64,000 bases of DNA from Clostridia bacterium (lineage in GTDB: Bacteria > Bacillota > Clostridia > Oscillospirales > Acutalibacteraceae). The stretch's first letter is position 1. The number at the start of each line of letters is the position of its first letter. The translations under genes were made by a program, and so were the position numbers. The notes below the pieces were generated by a model. The model did no database searches, was not told the origin of the DNA, and saw nothing but the letters and a program-made list of their open reading frames with translations. Positions 45,456 through 55,959 of this stretch are shown here, piece by piece. The stretch is from the NCBI GenBank assembly GCA_900770165.1, contig CAAGJJ010000106.1:114287-178286 (forward strand), given 5' to 3'.

Positions 45456-46370
45456 CTATGCAAAATAACTTAACAAATCTTCATTGCCATTTTGCAATAT
45501 CCATTTAATCCTCTCATCTCTTTTAAACCAAGTAATTTGTCTTTTCGCATAATGTCTTGTATTTATCTTTATCTTTTCAATGCAGCAATCAAGAGATAAT
45601 TCCCCATTAAAATAAGGTATAAATTCTTTATAGCCAATAGCTCCCATTGATGTTCTACTATATGGCATTTTAAGAATTTCTTCAGCTTCATGTACTAATC
45701 CTTTTTCTACCATTTTATCAACTCTATTATTAATTCTGGTATATAAATCAGACCTATTGCTAAAATTTAATCCTATAAGTTTAGCATCATATGGCGATGG
45801 TAAATTCTTAGAGTTTTTAATCTGTTCAGTCATTGTAATACCAGTAGTTCTATATATCTCAATTGCTCTAATTATTCTTCTTGCATTATTTGTTCCTGCC
45901 AATCGATTATATGACTCTGCATCAAACTCTTTTAATTCAGCTAGTAAAGATTCAATACCTTCAATTTCTGCCTTTTTATTTAATTTTTCTCTTAAAGATT
46001 TGTCAATATTGCTTTCTTCAAATTGAACATTATCTATTAAAGAATTTATATATAAACCCGTTCCACCACATATTATAGGCAACTTGTTTCTAGAGTATAT
46101 ATCTTTAATATATGTTCGTGCTAAGTTAACATAATCTGCAACACTAAATTCTTCAGAAATATCTAAAAATCCAAGCAAATAATGAGGAATACCTTTCATC
46201 TCTTCTTTAGAAGGTTTAGCCGACCCAATATTCATCTGTTTATAAATTTGTATAGAATCTGCAGAAACTATTTCACCATTATATTTTTCGGCTAAACGTA
46301 CTGCAAATTCACTTTTTCCTGAAGCGGTAGGACCTACAACTGCAATGACTGGTATTTTATTAGAACTCAA
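45456..46370 (-). CDS. miaA: tRNA dimethylallyltransferase MiaA
   Basis: Transfers the dimethylallyl group to A37 of tRNAs, the first step to ms2i6A, which MiaB (51.5 kb) completes. 304 aa as called. P-loop GPTASGKS at residues 13-20, DSIQIYKQMNIGSAKP, and GGTGLYINSLIDN are present. The frame is open to 46448 within mutL; TTG 46370, five bases after the mutL stop and preceded by the AGGATGTGA stretch, gives a family-typical start. Confidence 0.96.
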   Translation of the reverse strand: MSSNKIPVIAVVGPTASGKSEFAVRLAEKYNGEIVSADSIQIYKQMNIGSAKPSKEEMKGIPHYLLGFLDISEEFSVADYVNLARTYIKDIYSRNKLPIICGGTGLYINSLIDNVQFEESNIDKSLREKLNKKAEIEGIESLLAELKEFDAESYNRLAGTNNARRIIRAIEIYRTTGITMTEQIKNSKNLPSPYDAKLIGLNFSNRSDLYTRINNRVDKMVEKGLVHEAEEILKMPYSRTSMGAIGYKEFIPYFNGELSLDCCIEKIKINTRHYAKRQITWFKRDERIKWILQNGNEDLLSYFA

Positions 46371-46375
46371 ATTTT

Positions 46376-48370
46376 TCACATCCTGCCAAATTGTTTTTCT
46401 ATTTCTTTTTTTGTAATATTTATTAATATTGGTCTGCCATGTGGACAATGGCGCAATTCTGGATTTTCATCAAGCTTTTTAATTAATGCAATTAATTCAT
46501 CTTTATTACTTTTATCGCCAGATTTAATTGCCGCTCTACAAGCAATATTATGATAAAGCCAATCCACATACTTAGTACTAATATTTTCTTTGTTTTCTAA
46601 AATATATCCAGCCATTTCTATAATAGAATCTGAAATATCATCATGTTCTAAATATAAAGGTGAACTTCTTACAATAACAGTTCCTGAACCAAAATCATCT
46701 ATTTCAAAGCCAGCTTCACTAAATAAATTAAGATTAGATATTACAGCTGAATATTCTTTTTTTTCGAGTGTCACAGTTAATGGAGTTAATAAATACTGAG
46801 AAAAAGATTTTCCTGACTCCTTTTTCAACTTTTCATATATTAATCTTTCATGAGCAGCATGCTTATCTACCAATAAAAGCTTGTCTTTATTTTTTTCTAA
46901 AACTATATATGTACTAAATACTTCACCTATAACATTTATTTTATCATTATCTAATGAAAAAAATGTAACTGCATTCTTGTTACTTTCATCCTCAGCAATA
47001 GAAAAATTACCGATTTTCTCTTCTTCTAATATTATATTATGTTGTTCTTTATTGTTTTCTTCAAAAAAAGGATTAGAATGCGCCTCATCTGCATGTAAAG
47101 CTATTTTGCTTGTCGTTATTTCTTTGGTATTATCTTTATATATTGTTGGCTTTTTTTCTAATTCAATTGGTTTTAGTGGTGAATATGCTACATTTTTTTT
47201 AGGAATAAAAACATCAGGTTCCTCTACATTTACATTATTAGTTGGTATAGGCTTCATTGTATAATAATCATTTTTTACTGTTGGATCCGATACTTTCAAT
47301 ATTTCTTTGTTTAAATTATCGTTAATAATTTTCTTTTCATTAGAAATATTATTATCATTTAGTAGCATTTCTAATGGTCGGTCAAGTTTGTTTATAGAAG
47401 TTTTTATGCCATAGTAAACTGCATCAAATATTGGTCTTTCGTTAATAAACCTAACTTCAATTTTTGCTGGATGTACATTAACATCTATAACCTCATAAGA
47501 TAATTCTAAATACAATACACACGATGGAAATTTTCCTACCATAATAGAACCTTTATACGCCTGTTCCAGTGCAACCATCATTGTTTTGCTTTTTACATAT
47601 CTGCCATTTATAAAAAAGTGTTGCATGCTTCTATTGGGTCTAGCAGAATTTGTATCGCAAGTAAAGCCATATACCTTTACACCATTTAGTTCATATTTAA
47701 CTGGTATTAACCCGGCTGAAAACGATTTTCCATACACTGAATAAATACACGATTTAATATTACCGTCACCAGGGGTATTAAGTTCTTCTTTTGAATTTTT
47801 TATAAATTTAAATGATATATCAGGATGAGACAATGCAATTCTATCTACAATAGCCGAAACTGAGCTTGCCTCTGATGCATCTTTTTTTAAAAATTTCATC
47901 CTAGCTGGAGTATTATAAAACAAATCTTTTATTATTATTGTTGTTCCTGTAGGACATCCTATATCTTCTATAGATACTTCATCTGAACCTTCTATTTTAT
48001 AACATGTACCTGCTAATTCATTTTCAGATTTTGTAATCATTTCGACTTTCGAAACAGCAGCAATAGATGCTAGTGCTTCACCTCTAAATCCTAGTGTTTT
48101 AATGCTATCTAAGTCATCGTGATTTTTAACCTTACTAGTTGCATGCCTTAAAAAAGCTTTTGGTACGTCTTCTCTTAATATCCCCTGCCCGTTATCTGAA
48201 ATTTTTATATAAGAAGTTCCACCATTTTTTATTTCTATTTCTATAGCTGTAGCATTTGCATCAATAGAATTTTCTATTAACTCCTTAACAACAGAAGAAG
48301 GACGCTCAACTACTTCACCAGCAGCTATAAGCTCAGATATATGTTTATCTAAAACATTTATTTTTCCCAA
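46376..48370 (-). CDS. mutL: DNA mismatch repair protein MutL
   Basis: GHKL ATPase and mismatch-repair endonuclease, 664 aa. N-terminal ATPase motifs: VVKELIENSIDANA, DNGQGI, and RGEALASIAAVS. The C-terminal dimerisation/endonuclease domain has the metal motif DKHAAHERLIYE (DQHA class with Gln to Lys), ACRAAIKSGD and CPHGRP, so it should be an incising type as expected without MutH. The middle linker (about residues 340-470) is poorly conserved. TTG start at 48370 with GGGAAAG. Follows mutS by 27 bases. Confidence 0.96.
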   Translation of the reverse strand: MGKINVLDKHISELIAAGEVVERPSSVVKELIENSIDANATAIEIEIKNGGTSYIKISDNGQGILREDVPKAFLRHATSKVKNHDDLDSIKTLGFRGEALASIAAVSKVEMITKSENELAGTCYKIEGSDEVSIEDIGCPTGTTIIIKDLFYNTPARMKFLKKDASEASSVSAIVDRIALSHPDISFKFIKNSKEELNTPGDGNIKSCIYSVYGKSFSAGLIPVKYELNGVKVYGFTCDTNSARPNRSMQHFFINGRYVKSKTMMVALEQAYKGSIMVGKFPSCVLYLELSYEVIDVNVHPAKIEVRFINERPIFDAVYYGIKTSINKLDRPLEMLLNDNNISNEKKIINDNLNKEILKVSDPTVKNDYYTMKPIPTNNVNVEEPDVFIPKKNVAYSPLKPIELEKKPTIYKDNTKEITTSKIALHADEAHSNPFFEENNKEQHNIILEEEKIGNFSIAEDESNKNAVTFFSLDNDKINVIGEVFSTYIVLEKNKDKLLLVDKHAAHERLIYEKLKKESGKSFSQYLLTPLTVTLEKKEYSAVISNLNLFSEAGFEIDDFGSGTVIVRSSPLYLEHDDISDSIIEMAGYILENKENISTKYVDWLYHNIACRAAIKSGDKSNKDELIALIKKLDENPELRHCPHGRPILINITKKEIEKQFGRM

Positions 48371-48397
48371 GTATATCTTTCCCTTCTAACAAAAATT

Positions 48398-51016
48398 TTA
48401 ATTTACCATTTTAGATATTTCAAAAAGCAAATTCATAGCTTCTATTGGAGTTAAAGTGTTAACATCAATACTTTTAATTTTTTTAACTACTAATTCAGAT
48501 GTTGATGGTATTAGTGAAATTTGATTTTCATTTATCTTTTCTTCTACATCTTTTATTTTGCTTTTTACAGGTTCTTTAGTTTTAACATTAGACTTTTCTA
48601 ATTCTTCAAGTATTTGTTTTGCTCTAGCTACAACAATATTAGGTATTCCTGCTAATTTAGCTACTTGTATACCGTAACTATCATCAGCACCGCCAGGAAT
48701 AATTCTTCTTAAAAATGTTATATCATCGCCACGTTTTTTTACCGCTATATTATAATTTTTGACACCATCTAATAAACTTTCTAGCTCAGTTAATTCATGA
48801 TAATGTGTTGCAAACAATGTTTTTGCACCCAACTTAGATTTATTAGCAACATATTCTAAAACCGATCTTGCTATACTCATTCCATCAAATGTTGATGTTC
48901 CTCTGCCTATTTCATCTAAAATTAGGAAACTATCTTTAGTAGCATTTTTTAAAATATGTGCAACTTCGCTCATTTCGACCATAAATGTTGATTGTCCAGA
49001 TGCCAAATCATCTGATGCACCAACTCTGGTAAATATACTGTCTACTATACCTATATTAGCATATGAAGCAGGAACAAAACATCCTATTTGCGCCATTAAC
49101 ACTATTAATGCGGTTTGTCTCATATATGTAGATTTACCAGCCATATTAGGACCAGTTATTATATTAACTCTGTTTTGTTCTCTATCTAATACAACATCAT
49201 TTGGCACAAATGGTGCACCGTTTAATAACTTTTCTACAACTGGATGTCTACCATCCTTTATAATTATCTTTCCTTCTAAATTGATGTCCGGCCTAGAATA
49301 TTTGTTTTTTGTAGAAACTTCAGAAAACGAACACAAAACATCAAGAATAGAAATAGCCTTGGATGTATCTTCAATTCTTATTAATTCATTTGCAACTTTT
49401 TTTCTTATATCATCAAATACTTCATATTCTAATTGTATAACTTTTTCTTTGGCGCCAAGTATCTTACCTTCTAAATCTTTTAATTCTTGAGTTATATATC
49501 TTTCACAATTAGAAAGGGTTTGTTTTCTTATATAACTTTCTGGGACCTTATCTTTAAAAGAATTAGTAACTTCAATATAGTATCCAAATACTTTATTATA
49601 TCCTACCTTTAATTTAGGAATTTTAGTTTTTTCTCTTTCGCGAGCCTCAATAGATGCTATATAGCCTTTACCATTCTTCATTATATTATTTAAATAATCG
49701 ATTTCTTCGCTGAATCCTTTTTTTATAATCCCGCCTTCTTTTACTGAAAAAGGTGGATCTTCCACTATAGCATCATCTATAGTTTTTTCAAGGTCTTCAA
49801 GATTATCGATTAATTTATATACTTCTTTTAACAAATCAGATTTTACATATTTTATCTGGTCTTTTATCTTTCTAATACTTAATATAGTTGAACAAAGCGA
49901 TCGTAAATCTCTTCCGTTGGCAGATCCATAAACCATTCTAGTCATTAACCGACCTAAATCATATACTTCCGAAAGATTTTCTGTTATATTCGCTCTTAAT
50001 ATAAGGTCTGAATTCAATTCTTCAACTGCATTTTGCCTTTTAATAATATGCGTACAGCTAAGTAGTGGCATTTCTATCCAATTCCTAATAAGACGCTTAC
50101 CCATAGCTGTTTTGGTTTTATCTAGTACCCAAAGTAAAGAACCTTTTTTCTCTCCACTCATCATAGTTTTAACAAGTTCTAAGTTTCTTCTTGTGTTTAT
50201 GTCTAAACTCATAAACTGTTTATCTGTATATATTTCAATATTATTAATACGTTCCAAACCTTTTTTTTGAGTTTGTTTTAAATATTTTAATAAAGCACCT
50301 ATACTTGAAACTGTTTCTTTTTTGTCTACTAACCCGAATTTATCAAAATTTTCTTTTCCAAAATGGTCGAGTAAAAGTTGTTTACAATCGTTATAATCAA
50401 ATTCCTTATCTTCAAGCATTTCTACACTAGATGACAATTTATCTGATATAAAATCAGATAAATTTTTTAAAATTGCAACATCTCCGCCAATCAATATTTC
50501 TTTAGGCATAAATTTACCTAAATCATCTTTTATTCTCTGAATTTGTTTATCTAAAATATGTGTCGCATACAATTCACCTGTTGAAATATCGCAAAAACAG
50601 GCGCCAGCACAATTACCTGAAATATAAATATTGCAAATAAAATTATTGCATGTTTCATCTAGCATAGTATTTTCTAAAACTGTGCCAGGAGTAATAATTC
50701 TAACAACAGATCTTTTTACTATACCCTTTGCTTCGTTTGGATCTTCTACTTGTTCACATATAGCTACTTTATAACCTTTAGAAACAAGTCTAGCTATATA
50801 AGATTCACTACTATGATAAGGGACACCACACATAGGTGCCCTTTCTTCTTGGCCACAATCTCTTCCCGTAAGAGTTAACTCCAGTTCTTTAGATGCAATT
50901 TTAGCATCTTCAAAAAACATTTCGTAGAAATCTCCTAATCTAAAAAACAAAATAGTGTCTTTATGTTCCTCTTTAATTTCAAAGTATTGTTTCATCATAG
51001 GAGACAATTTAGTCAT
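48398..51016 (-). CDS. mutS: DNA mismatch repair protein MutS
   Basis: Mismatch-sensing ATPase, 872 aa as called. The N-terminal mismatch-binding motif is in LFFRLGDFYEMFFEDA; Walker A GPNMAGKSTYMRQ, DEIGRGTSTFDG, and FATHYHELTELE follow. The frame opens at ATG 51025, but its Shine-Dalgarno would touch the start; ATG 51016 has AAAGGAA at the right distance. Co-directional with mutL and miaA in a common clostridial block with miaB and ylbF. Confidence 0.97.
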   Translation of the reverse strand: MTKLSPMMKQYFEIKEEHKDTILFFRLGDFYEMFFEDAKIASKELELTLTGRDCGQEERAPMCGVPYHSSESYIARLVSKGYKVAICEQVEDPNEAKGIVKRSVVRIITPGTVLENTMLDETCNNFICNIYISGNCAGACFCDISTGELYATHILDKQIQRIKDDLGKFMPKEILIGGDVAILKNLSDFISDKLSSSVEMLEDKEFDYNDCKQLLLDHFGKENFDKFGLVDKKETVSSIGALLKYLKQTQKKGLERINNIEIYTDKQFMSLDINTRRNLELVKTMMSGEKKGSLLWVLDKTKTAMGKRLIRNWIEMPLLSCTHIIKRQNAVEELNSDLILRANITENLSEVYDLGRLMTRMVYGSANGRDLRSLCSTILSIRKIKDQIKYVKSDLLKEVYKLIDNLEDLEKTIDDAIVEDPPFSVKEGGIIKKGFSEEIDYLNNIMKNGKGYIASIEAREREKTKIPKLKVGYNKVFGYYIEVTNSFKDKVPESYIRKQTLSNCERYITQELKDLEGKILGAKEKVIQLEYEVFDDIRKKVANELIRIEDTSKAISILDVLCSFSEVSTKNKYSRPDINLEGKIIIKDGRHPVVEKLLNGAPFVPNDVVLDREQNRVNIITGPNMAGKSTYMRQTALIVLMAQIGCFVPASYANIGIVDSIFTRVGASDDLASGQSTFMVEMSEVAHILKNATKDSFLILDEIGRGTSTFDGMSIARSVLEYVANKSKLGAKTLFATHYHELTELESLLDGVKNYNIAVKKRGDDITFLRRIIPGGADDSYGIQVAKLAGIPNIVVARAKQILEELEKSNVKTKEPVKSKIKDVEEKINENQISLIPSTSELVVKKIKSIDVNTLTPIEAMNLLFEISKMVN

Positions 51017-51060
51017 ACTTAACATTCCTTTTTAGTAAAATATATTTGCAATAATAATTT

Positions 51061-51465
51061 TTAATGGCATCCACCGCAAGAAGAGCAGCTTCCTGTGCAA
51101 GACTCTTCATAATCTGTAGTTTCTGGATCTTCTCCCTCTGCAGACTGCATTATTATAGCTGTAACTCTCTTCAACACAGAGTCCATTTCTTGCTTAGCAA
51201 TATTATAAGCTATCATATTTTCATTTTTCATAATTGTTGAATACAATTCTCTTAATTCTTCATTAAGTTCTTGAAGTTTCTTTTCATCTCGTTCATCTTT
51301 TGTTGCTTCATTATTTATTGCTATTCTTTTAAGGTTAAATTCACCTATTAAATCTTGAAGTTTTTTATCTTCATCGCTATTTTGTTTTGCTATTTTCAGT
51401 TTTAAATACATATCGTCACTCTGTATTTTCTTTCCAATCTCTCTTGCTAATTCAATAATATCCAT
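51061..51465 (-). CDS. YlbF/YmcA-family protein with Cys-rich tail
   Basis: Helical protein of 134 aa as called, of the family that includes B. subtilis RicF (YlbF) and RicA (YmcA), which form the RicAFT complex that governs RNase Y-dependent mRNA maturation and carries Fe-S clusters. Helical core (MDIIELAREIGKKIQ start, residues about 1-110), then a C-terminal CTGSCSSCGGC tail able to bind metal or an Fe-S cluster. ATG 51465 has GGAGG five bases upstream; the open TTG before it overlaps that site. It sits between miaB and mutS, as in other Clostridia. Confidence 0.85.
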   Translation of the reverse strand: MDIIELAREIGKKIQSDDMYLKLKIAKQNSDEDKKLQDLIGEFNLKRIAINNEATKDERDEKKLQELNEELRELYSTIMKNENMIAYNIAKQEMDSVLKRVTAIIMQSAEGEDPETTDYEESCTGSCSSCGGCH

Positions 51466-51515
51466 AATATCCTCCAAAAATTTTATTTTTAAGCTTAAAC
51501 TTTAAATAATATAAT

Positions 51516-52922
51516 TTAAACTATAGTTCCCTTTAAAATCCAATTCCTAGCCTCTGTAATTTTAACGTTAATAAAGTTGCCTATAAGTGCTTTTTCACCT
51601 TTTAATTCAACAATAATATTTTCTTGAGTTCTAGAAGTCAATTCACCTTTAGAATTTTCACCCTCAACAAGAACCTTATAAACATTTCCAACCATAGAAG
51701 AACATCTTTTAGCAGCTATACCCTCTTGAATGTTTAAAAGTTCAGTAAACCATTCTGATTTTTCTTTATAAGGTATAGGGTCGTCCATTTTAGCCGCAGG
51801 GGTTCCTTCTCTTGCAGAAAAAATAAATGTAAACAGAGATGTAAACCCAACCTCTTTTACCAAACTTAGTGTATCGCAAAATTCTTCATAAGTTTCGCCT
51901 GGAAAACCTACTATAATATCGCTTGTTAAAGATAAATTCGGAATTTTTTGCTTTGCATAATTTACTATATCTAAATATTTCTCTCTAGTATATTTTCTAT
52001 TCATCTCTTTGAGAATTCTATTATTACCAGATTGAAAAGGTAAATGTAAATGATTACATATATGCTCACTTTCAGCAATAGTATCAATTAGTTCTTTTGT
52101 TGCGTCTTTAGGATGAGATGTCATAAATCTAAGCCAAAATTCTCCATCAATGCTGTCTATCTTTTTTAATAATTCTGAAAAATTAATATTTTCACTAAGG
52201 TTCTTACCATACGAATTTACATTTTGACCTAAGAGAGTAATATCTTTATAGCCAGATTTTATTAGTGAATTAGCCTCATCTAATACATTACTTGGCAAAC
52301 GACTTCTTTCTCTTCCCCTAACATAAGGCACTATACAATAAGAACAAAAATTATCGCATCCATACATTATAGGTAACCAAGCCTTAAAGTCGCCATCTCT
52401 TCGCGTTGGAATTCCTTCAACAATTCTATTATCATCAATTCCTCTTTCAAAAATACGTTTTTCTCCAGACAAAGTATTATATAAAAGCTCCGGAAAATGA
52501 TGTAATGAATGTGTTCCAAAAACAAGATTCACAAACGGATAACTTTTTCTTATTTTTTCAGCAACATGCTCTTGCTCCATCATACAGCCACAAAGTGCTA
52601 TTATCATAGATGGATGTCTTCTTTTAACAGCTTTTAGTGCTCCAACATTTCCAAAAACTCTATCTTCAGCATGTTCTCTTATAGCACAGGTATTAAATAT
52701 AACAAAGTCTGCCTCTTCAACGCTGTTTGTAAATTCGTAACCAATTGATGACAGCATACCTTTTATCTTTTCCCCATCAGATACATTTTGCTGACATCCA
52801 TATGTTCTTACATAAGCTAATGGAACATCTCCTCTTGCACGCATAGATATTATTTCAGATACTTTATTTATAAAAATATCTTGATTATAAATACTGTTGC
52901 TTTCAAATAAATTAACAGACAA
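51516..52922 (-). CDS. miaB: tRNA methylthiotransferase MiaB
   Basis: Radical SAM enzyme with two 4Fe-4S clusters that adds the 2-methylthio group to i6A37 of tRNA, 468 aa. N-terminal MTTase domain with its Cys residues (YGCQQNVSDGEKI, NTCAIREHAE, ALCGCMMEQEHV), radical SAM motif CDNFCSYC with YVRGRERSR, and a C-terminal TRAM domain (about residues 400-465). It works with MiaA in the same cluster. Followed 38 bases on by the YlbF-family gene. Confidence 0.97.
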   Translation of the reverse strand: MSVNLFESNSIYNQDIFINKVSEIISMRARGDVPLAYVRTYGCQQNVSDGEKIKGMLSSIGYEFTNSVEEADFVIFNTCAIREHAEDRVFGNVGALKAVKRRHPSMIIALCGCMMEQEHVAEKIRKSYPFVNLVFGTHSLHHFPELLYNTLSGEKRIFERGIDDNRIVEGIPTRRDGDFKAWLPIMYGCDNFCSYCIVPYVRGRERSRLPSNVLDEANSLIKSGYKDITLLGQNVNSYGKNLSENINFSELLKKIDSIDGEFWLRFMTSHPKDATKELIDTIAESEHICNHLHLPFQSGNNRILKEMNRKYTREKYLDIVNYAKQKIPNLSLTSDIIVGFPGETYEEFCDTLSLVKEVGFTSLFTFIFSAREGTPAAKMDDPIPYKEKSEWFTELLNIQEGIAAKRCSSMVGNVYKVLVEGENSKGELTSRTQENIIVELKGEKALIGNFINVKITEARNWILKGTIV

Positions 52923-53003
52923 AAATATTCCTCCATATAAAAAATCACAATTTAAGTTATTTTATCATAAAAAGTAACTTTATACAAGAATACATAACTA
53001 ATG

Positions 53004-54425
53004 TCATGAATATGCTTCTAATAAATCTCTAACTATCTCATCAGCGTGCATTCCTCTTGATCCTTTAATAAGAATACTATCTGAATCTTTAATTATTGTT
53101 TTTAAATAATCAGATGCATCCTCATTGGTGGAAAATGATTTAGTTAAAATATTTGAATTTTTCAATTTAATCCCATTAACAATCTCTTTTGATTCTTCAC
53201 CAACAGTTATAACAGCATCTACTTTTTTTTCTGCAACATAAACTCCCAATTCAAAGTGAGCTTTTTTCGATTCTTTACCAAGTTCAAGCATGTCTGCTAA
53301 AACCGCTATACCTCTATTTTCTCCCTTAACTTGCATTAAAACATCTATACCACTTTTTATTGAATCTGGACTAGCATTATAAGAATCATCTATTAAATTT
53401 ATATTTTTTAACCTGTATATTTGCTGACGCATTGCAATAGCCTTATATGTTAAAAGTCCTTCTTGAATCTCACAAATATTAAGTCCTAAATCATAAGCTA
53501 TTGCAATAGCAGCGAGTGCATTGTAAACATTATGAACACCTATACATGGTATTACTACTTTACCTGTATATTGTTTACATTTTAAAATAAATTCTGTTTT
53601 GTCACCAACTGTTTTTATATTGGTTGCTTTGTAGTCACAAAAATAATCAGTTCCATAATAAATTACACAATCACGTCTAAATTTTCGGTTTTGTTCTAAA
53701 TTTTCTAAAAAATCGTAAAATTTTCCGCTTTCTCTTCTAATTACAGCGTCGCTACCGTTTAAATACAATCTTCCAGAATCTGATTTTATATATTTTGCTA
53801 TATTTAATTTTTCTTTAAGAATATTTTCCTGAGTTTTTAAATTCTCTATATGAGATATACCTATATTAGTAATAACAGCTCTGTTTGGTTTTACAACATC
53901 AGAAATTCTATCCATCTCGCCTGGTTCGCTTATTCCCATTTCTACAACTGCAGCATCATGATTTTTATCTAGTTGAAATATAGTCATGGGAACTCCAAGT
54001 TGGCTATTAAGGTTGCCCTTAGTTTTCATGATTCTGCCATATTTAAATAACGCAGCAGCAATCATCTCTTTTGTGCTCGTCTTCCCAACACTTCCTGTTA
54101 CCGCAATTATAGGGATATTAAATTTTTCTCTATAATACGCTGCTAAATGTTGAAAGGCTTCTCTTGTATTTTTTACTTTTATATATATTCCCAAATTAGA
54201 GTCAAATTCATTTTTTTCTGTTAACGTAGCACATGCACCGTTTTCAAAAGCAGATCTAATAAATTCATGAGCATCAAACCTAACACCTTTTATTGGTATA
54301 AAAAGGCTACCACGACTAACTTCCTTACTATTGGTTATTACACTTGAAATAACTGTACTTTCATTGCCACAAAGAATTGTACCGTCTACTGCGTTTACTA
54401 TTTCTTTAATTGTTAACTGTTCCAT
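53004..54425 (-). CDS. murF: UDP-MurNAc-tripeptide D-Ala-D-Ala ligase MurF
   Basis: Completes the cytoplasmic UDP-MurNAc-pentapeptide, 473 aa. Mur ligase domains: N-terminal part (VNAVDGTILCG), central ATPase with TGSVGKTSTKEM near residue 112 and VEMGISEPGEM, and C-terminal DDSYNASPDS. The ATG overlaps murE by 20 bases, so the two are coupled. murE-murF order is standard; mraY and the rest of dcw are not seen here. Confidence 0.96.
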   Translation of the reverse strand: MEQLTIKEIVNAVDGTILCGNESTVISSVITNSKEVSRGSLFIPIKGVRFDAHEFIRSAFENGACATLTEKNEFDSNLGIYIKVKNTREAFQHLAAYYREKFNIPIIAVTGSVGKTSTKEMIAAALFKYGRIMKTKGNLNSQLGVPMTIFQLDKNHDAAVVEMGISEPGEMDRISDVVKPNRAVITNIGISHIENLKTQENILKEKLNIAKYIKSDSGRLYLNGSDAVIRRESGKFYDFLENLEQNRKFRRDCVIYYGTDYFCDYKATNIKTVGDKTEFILKCKQYTGKVVIPCIGVHNVYNALAAIAIAYDLGLNICEIQEGLLTYKAIAMRQQIYRLKNINLIDDSYNASPDSIKSGIDVLMQVKGENRGIAVLADMLELGKESKKAHFELGVYVAEKKVDAVITVGEESKEIVNGIKLKNSNILTKSFSTNEDASDYLKTIIKDSDSILIKGSRGMHADEIVRDLLEAYS

Positions 54426-55875
54426 GTTTTGATATTATCTCCTCTATAACTTCTCTTTCCGAAAAATGTATTTTTTTATCACCAACAATTTGGTAGTCTT
54501 CATGGCCTTTTCCGGCTAATACTATAATATCTCCATCTTGTGCATTATTCATACAGTACTTTATAGCCTCTGCTCTATCTGGAATTTTAATGTATTTTCC
54601 ATTAGATCTTTTAACCCCAACTTCAATATCATTTAAAATATCCATAACATTTTCAAATCTTGGGTTATCATCTGTAAGCACAGATAAGTCTGACAGTTTT
54701 CCAGACACCTCTCCCATGTCGAATCTCCTCTGTTTAGATCTGTCACCACCTGACCCAAATAATGTTATTAACCTCTTTGGATTGTACTCTTTTAACGTTT
54801 TTAAAATATTTTCCATACTTATTTCATTATGTGCATAATCGATAATTAAAGTGTAATTTCCAGGTACATCTATTATTTCTACTCTTCCACTAACCTTAAA
54901 ATTTTTTAATCCTTCTTTTATGCTTTCATCGGAAACATTTAAATGTTTGCAAATGGCAATAGCGGCAGTAGCATTATATGCGCTAAATTTACCTGGTGTA
55001 CCGGCATCTACAGCTAAATTATATTTACCTTTAATATCAAAATGAACTCCTAAATATCCTGGCCTTGATATTAGTTTGCGGTTGTATATTACAATATCAG
55101 CATTATCAGAAAATCCGAAAGTTTCTATATCGCATGTATGATTTTCAATTACATTAGCGTAATCTTTATCGTCAATATTAACTATACCCAATTTGCACTT
55201 TTTAAAAAGTAAACTTTTACATTTAACATACTCTTCAAAAGTTTCGTGCTCATCTGTTCCAATATGGTCTGGCGATAAATTCATAAACACTCCGTAATCA
55301 AATGTAAATGCATCTAATCTATTCCATTTAAGCCCTAATGAAGATGCTTCCATAACAACAACCTTACAACCTTTGTCTATCATAAGGCGCATATACTTTT
55401 GTATCTCGTAAGACTCTGGTGTTGTATTATTTGTTTTTATTATCTTATCTCCAATAATAATTCCAATAGTCCCAATAACACCAGCCTTGTAGCCTTCCTT
55501 TTCTAAAATTGATTTCACCATGCATGTAGTAGTAGTTTTTCCTTTTGTACCCGTAATTCCAATTGTAATAATCTCATTAGCAGGATGATTAAAGAAAGAA
55601 GCAGACATTGAAGCTAACGCTGCCCTTGTATTTTCAACTTTTATGCAAGTAACATTGTCTAAATCTAATTCTTCTTCATAAACTACTGCAACAGCACCCT
55701 TTTTTATAGCCTCTTTAGCAAAATTGTGTCCATCAACAGTAGCACCCTTAAGACAAACAAATACACACCCCGAAGTAACTTTTCTAGAATCATAAATAAT
55801 GTCGCTAATTTCTACATTTATGTTTCCTTTAATAAAAGAATATTCTAAACCATTTAATATATTATTAAGTCTCAT
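54406..55875 (-). CDS. murE: UDP-MurNAc-dipeptide diaminopimelate ligase MurE
   Basis: Adds the third peptide residue in peptidoglycan synthesis, 489 aa. ATPase loop GTKGKTTTTCMVKS near residue 107, DYAHNEISMENIL and GKGHEDYQ are intact, and the specificity motif is DDNPRFE (DNPR), which marks meso-diaminopimelate rather than lysine enzymes. AGGAGG precedes ATG 55875. Starts after a terminator hairpin that ends the TrkA pair, so murE-murF needs a promoter near or within that region, which I could not identify. Confidence 0.95.
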   Translation of the reverse strand: MRLNNILNGLEYSFIKGNINVEISDIIYDSRKVTSGCVFVCLKGATVDGHNFAKEAIKKGAVAVVYEEELDLDNVTCIKVENTRAALASMSASFFNHPANEIITIGITGTKGKTTTTCMVKSILEKEGYKAGVIGTIGIIIGDKIIKTNNTTPESYEIQKYMRLMIDKGCKVVVMEASSLGLKWNRLDAFTFDYGVFMNLSPDHIGTDEHETFEEYVKCKSLLFKKCKLGIVNIDDKDYANVIENHTCDIETFGFSDNADIVIYNRKLISRPGYLGVHFDIKGKYNLAVDAGTPGKFSAYNATAAIAICKHLNVSDESIKEGLKNFKVSGRVEIIDVPGNYTLIIDYAHNEISMENILKTLKEYNPKRLITLFGSGGDRSKQRRFDMGEVSGKLSDLSVLTDDNPRFENVMDILNDIEVGVKRSNGKYIKIPDRAEAIKYCMNNAQDGDIIVLAGKGHEDYQIVGDKKIHFSEREVIEEIISKHGTVNN

Positions 55876-55904
55876 AAACTACCTCCTACAAAATATAAAT
55901 AACT

Positions 55905-55952
55905 AAAAAGATCTTTCGCCACAACAATGCTAACCTGTTTTAACGAAAGATC
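55905..55952 (-). terminator. Terminator of the TrkA gene pair
   Basis: Stem GATCTTTCG/CGAAAGATC (55944-55952 with 55910-55918), 25-base loop, then TTTTT (55905-55909) on the minus strand. It ends eight bases after the trkA stop. Confidence 0.75.
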
Positions 55953-55959
55953 CTAAATA

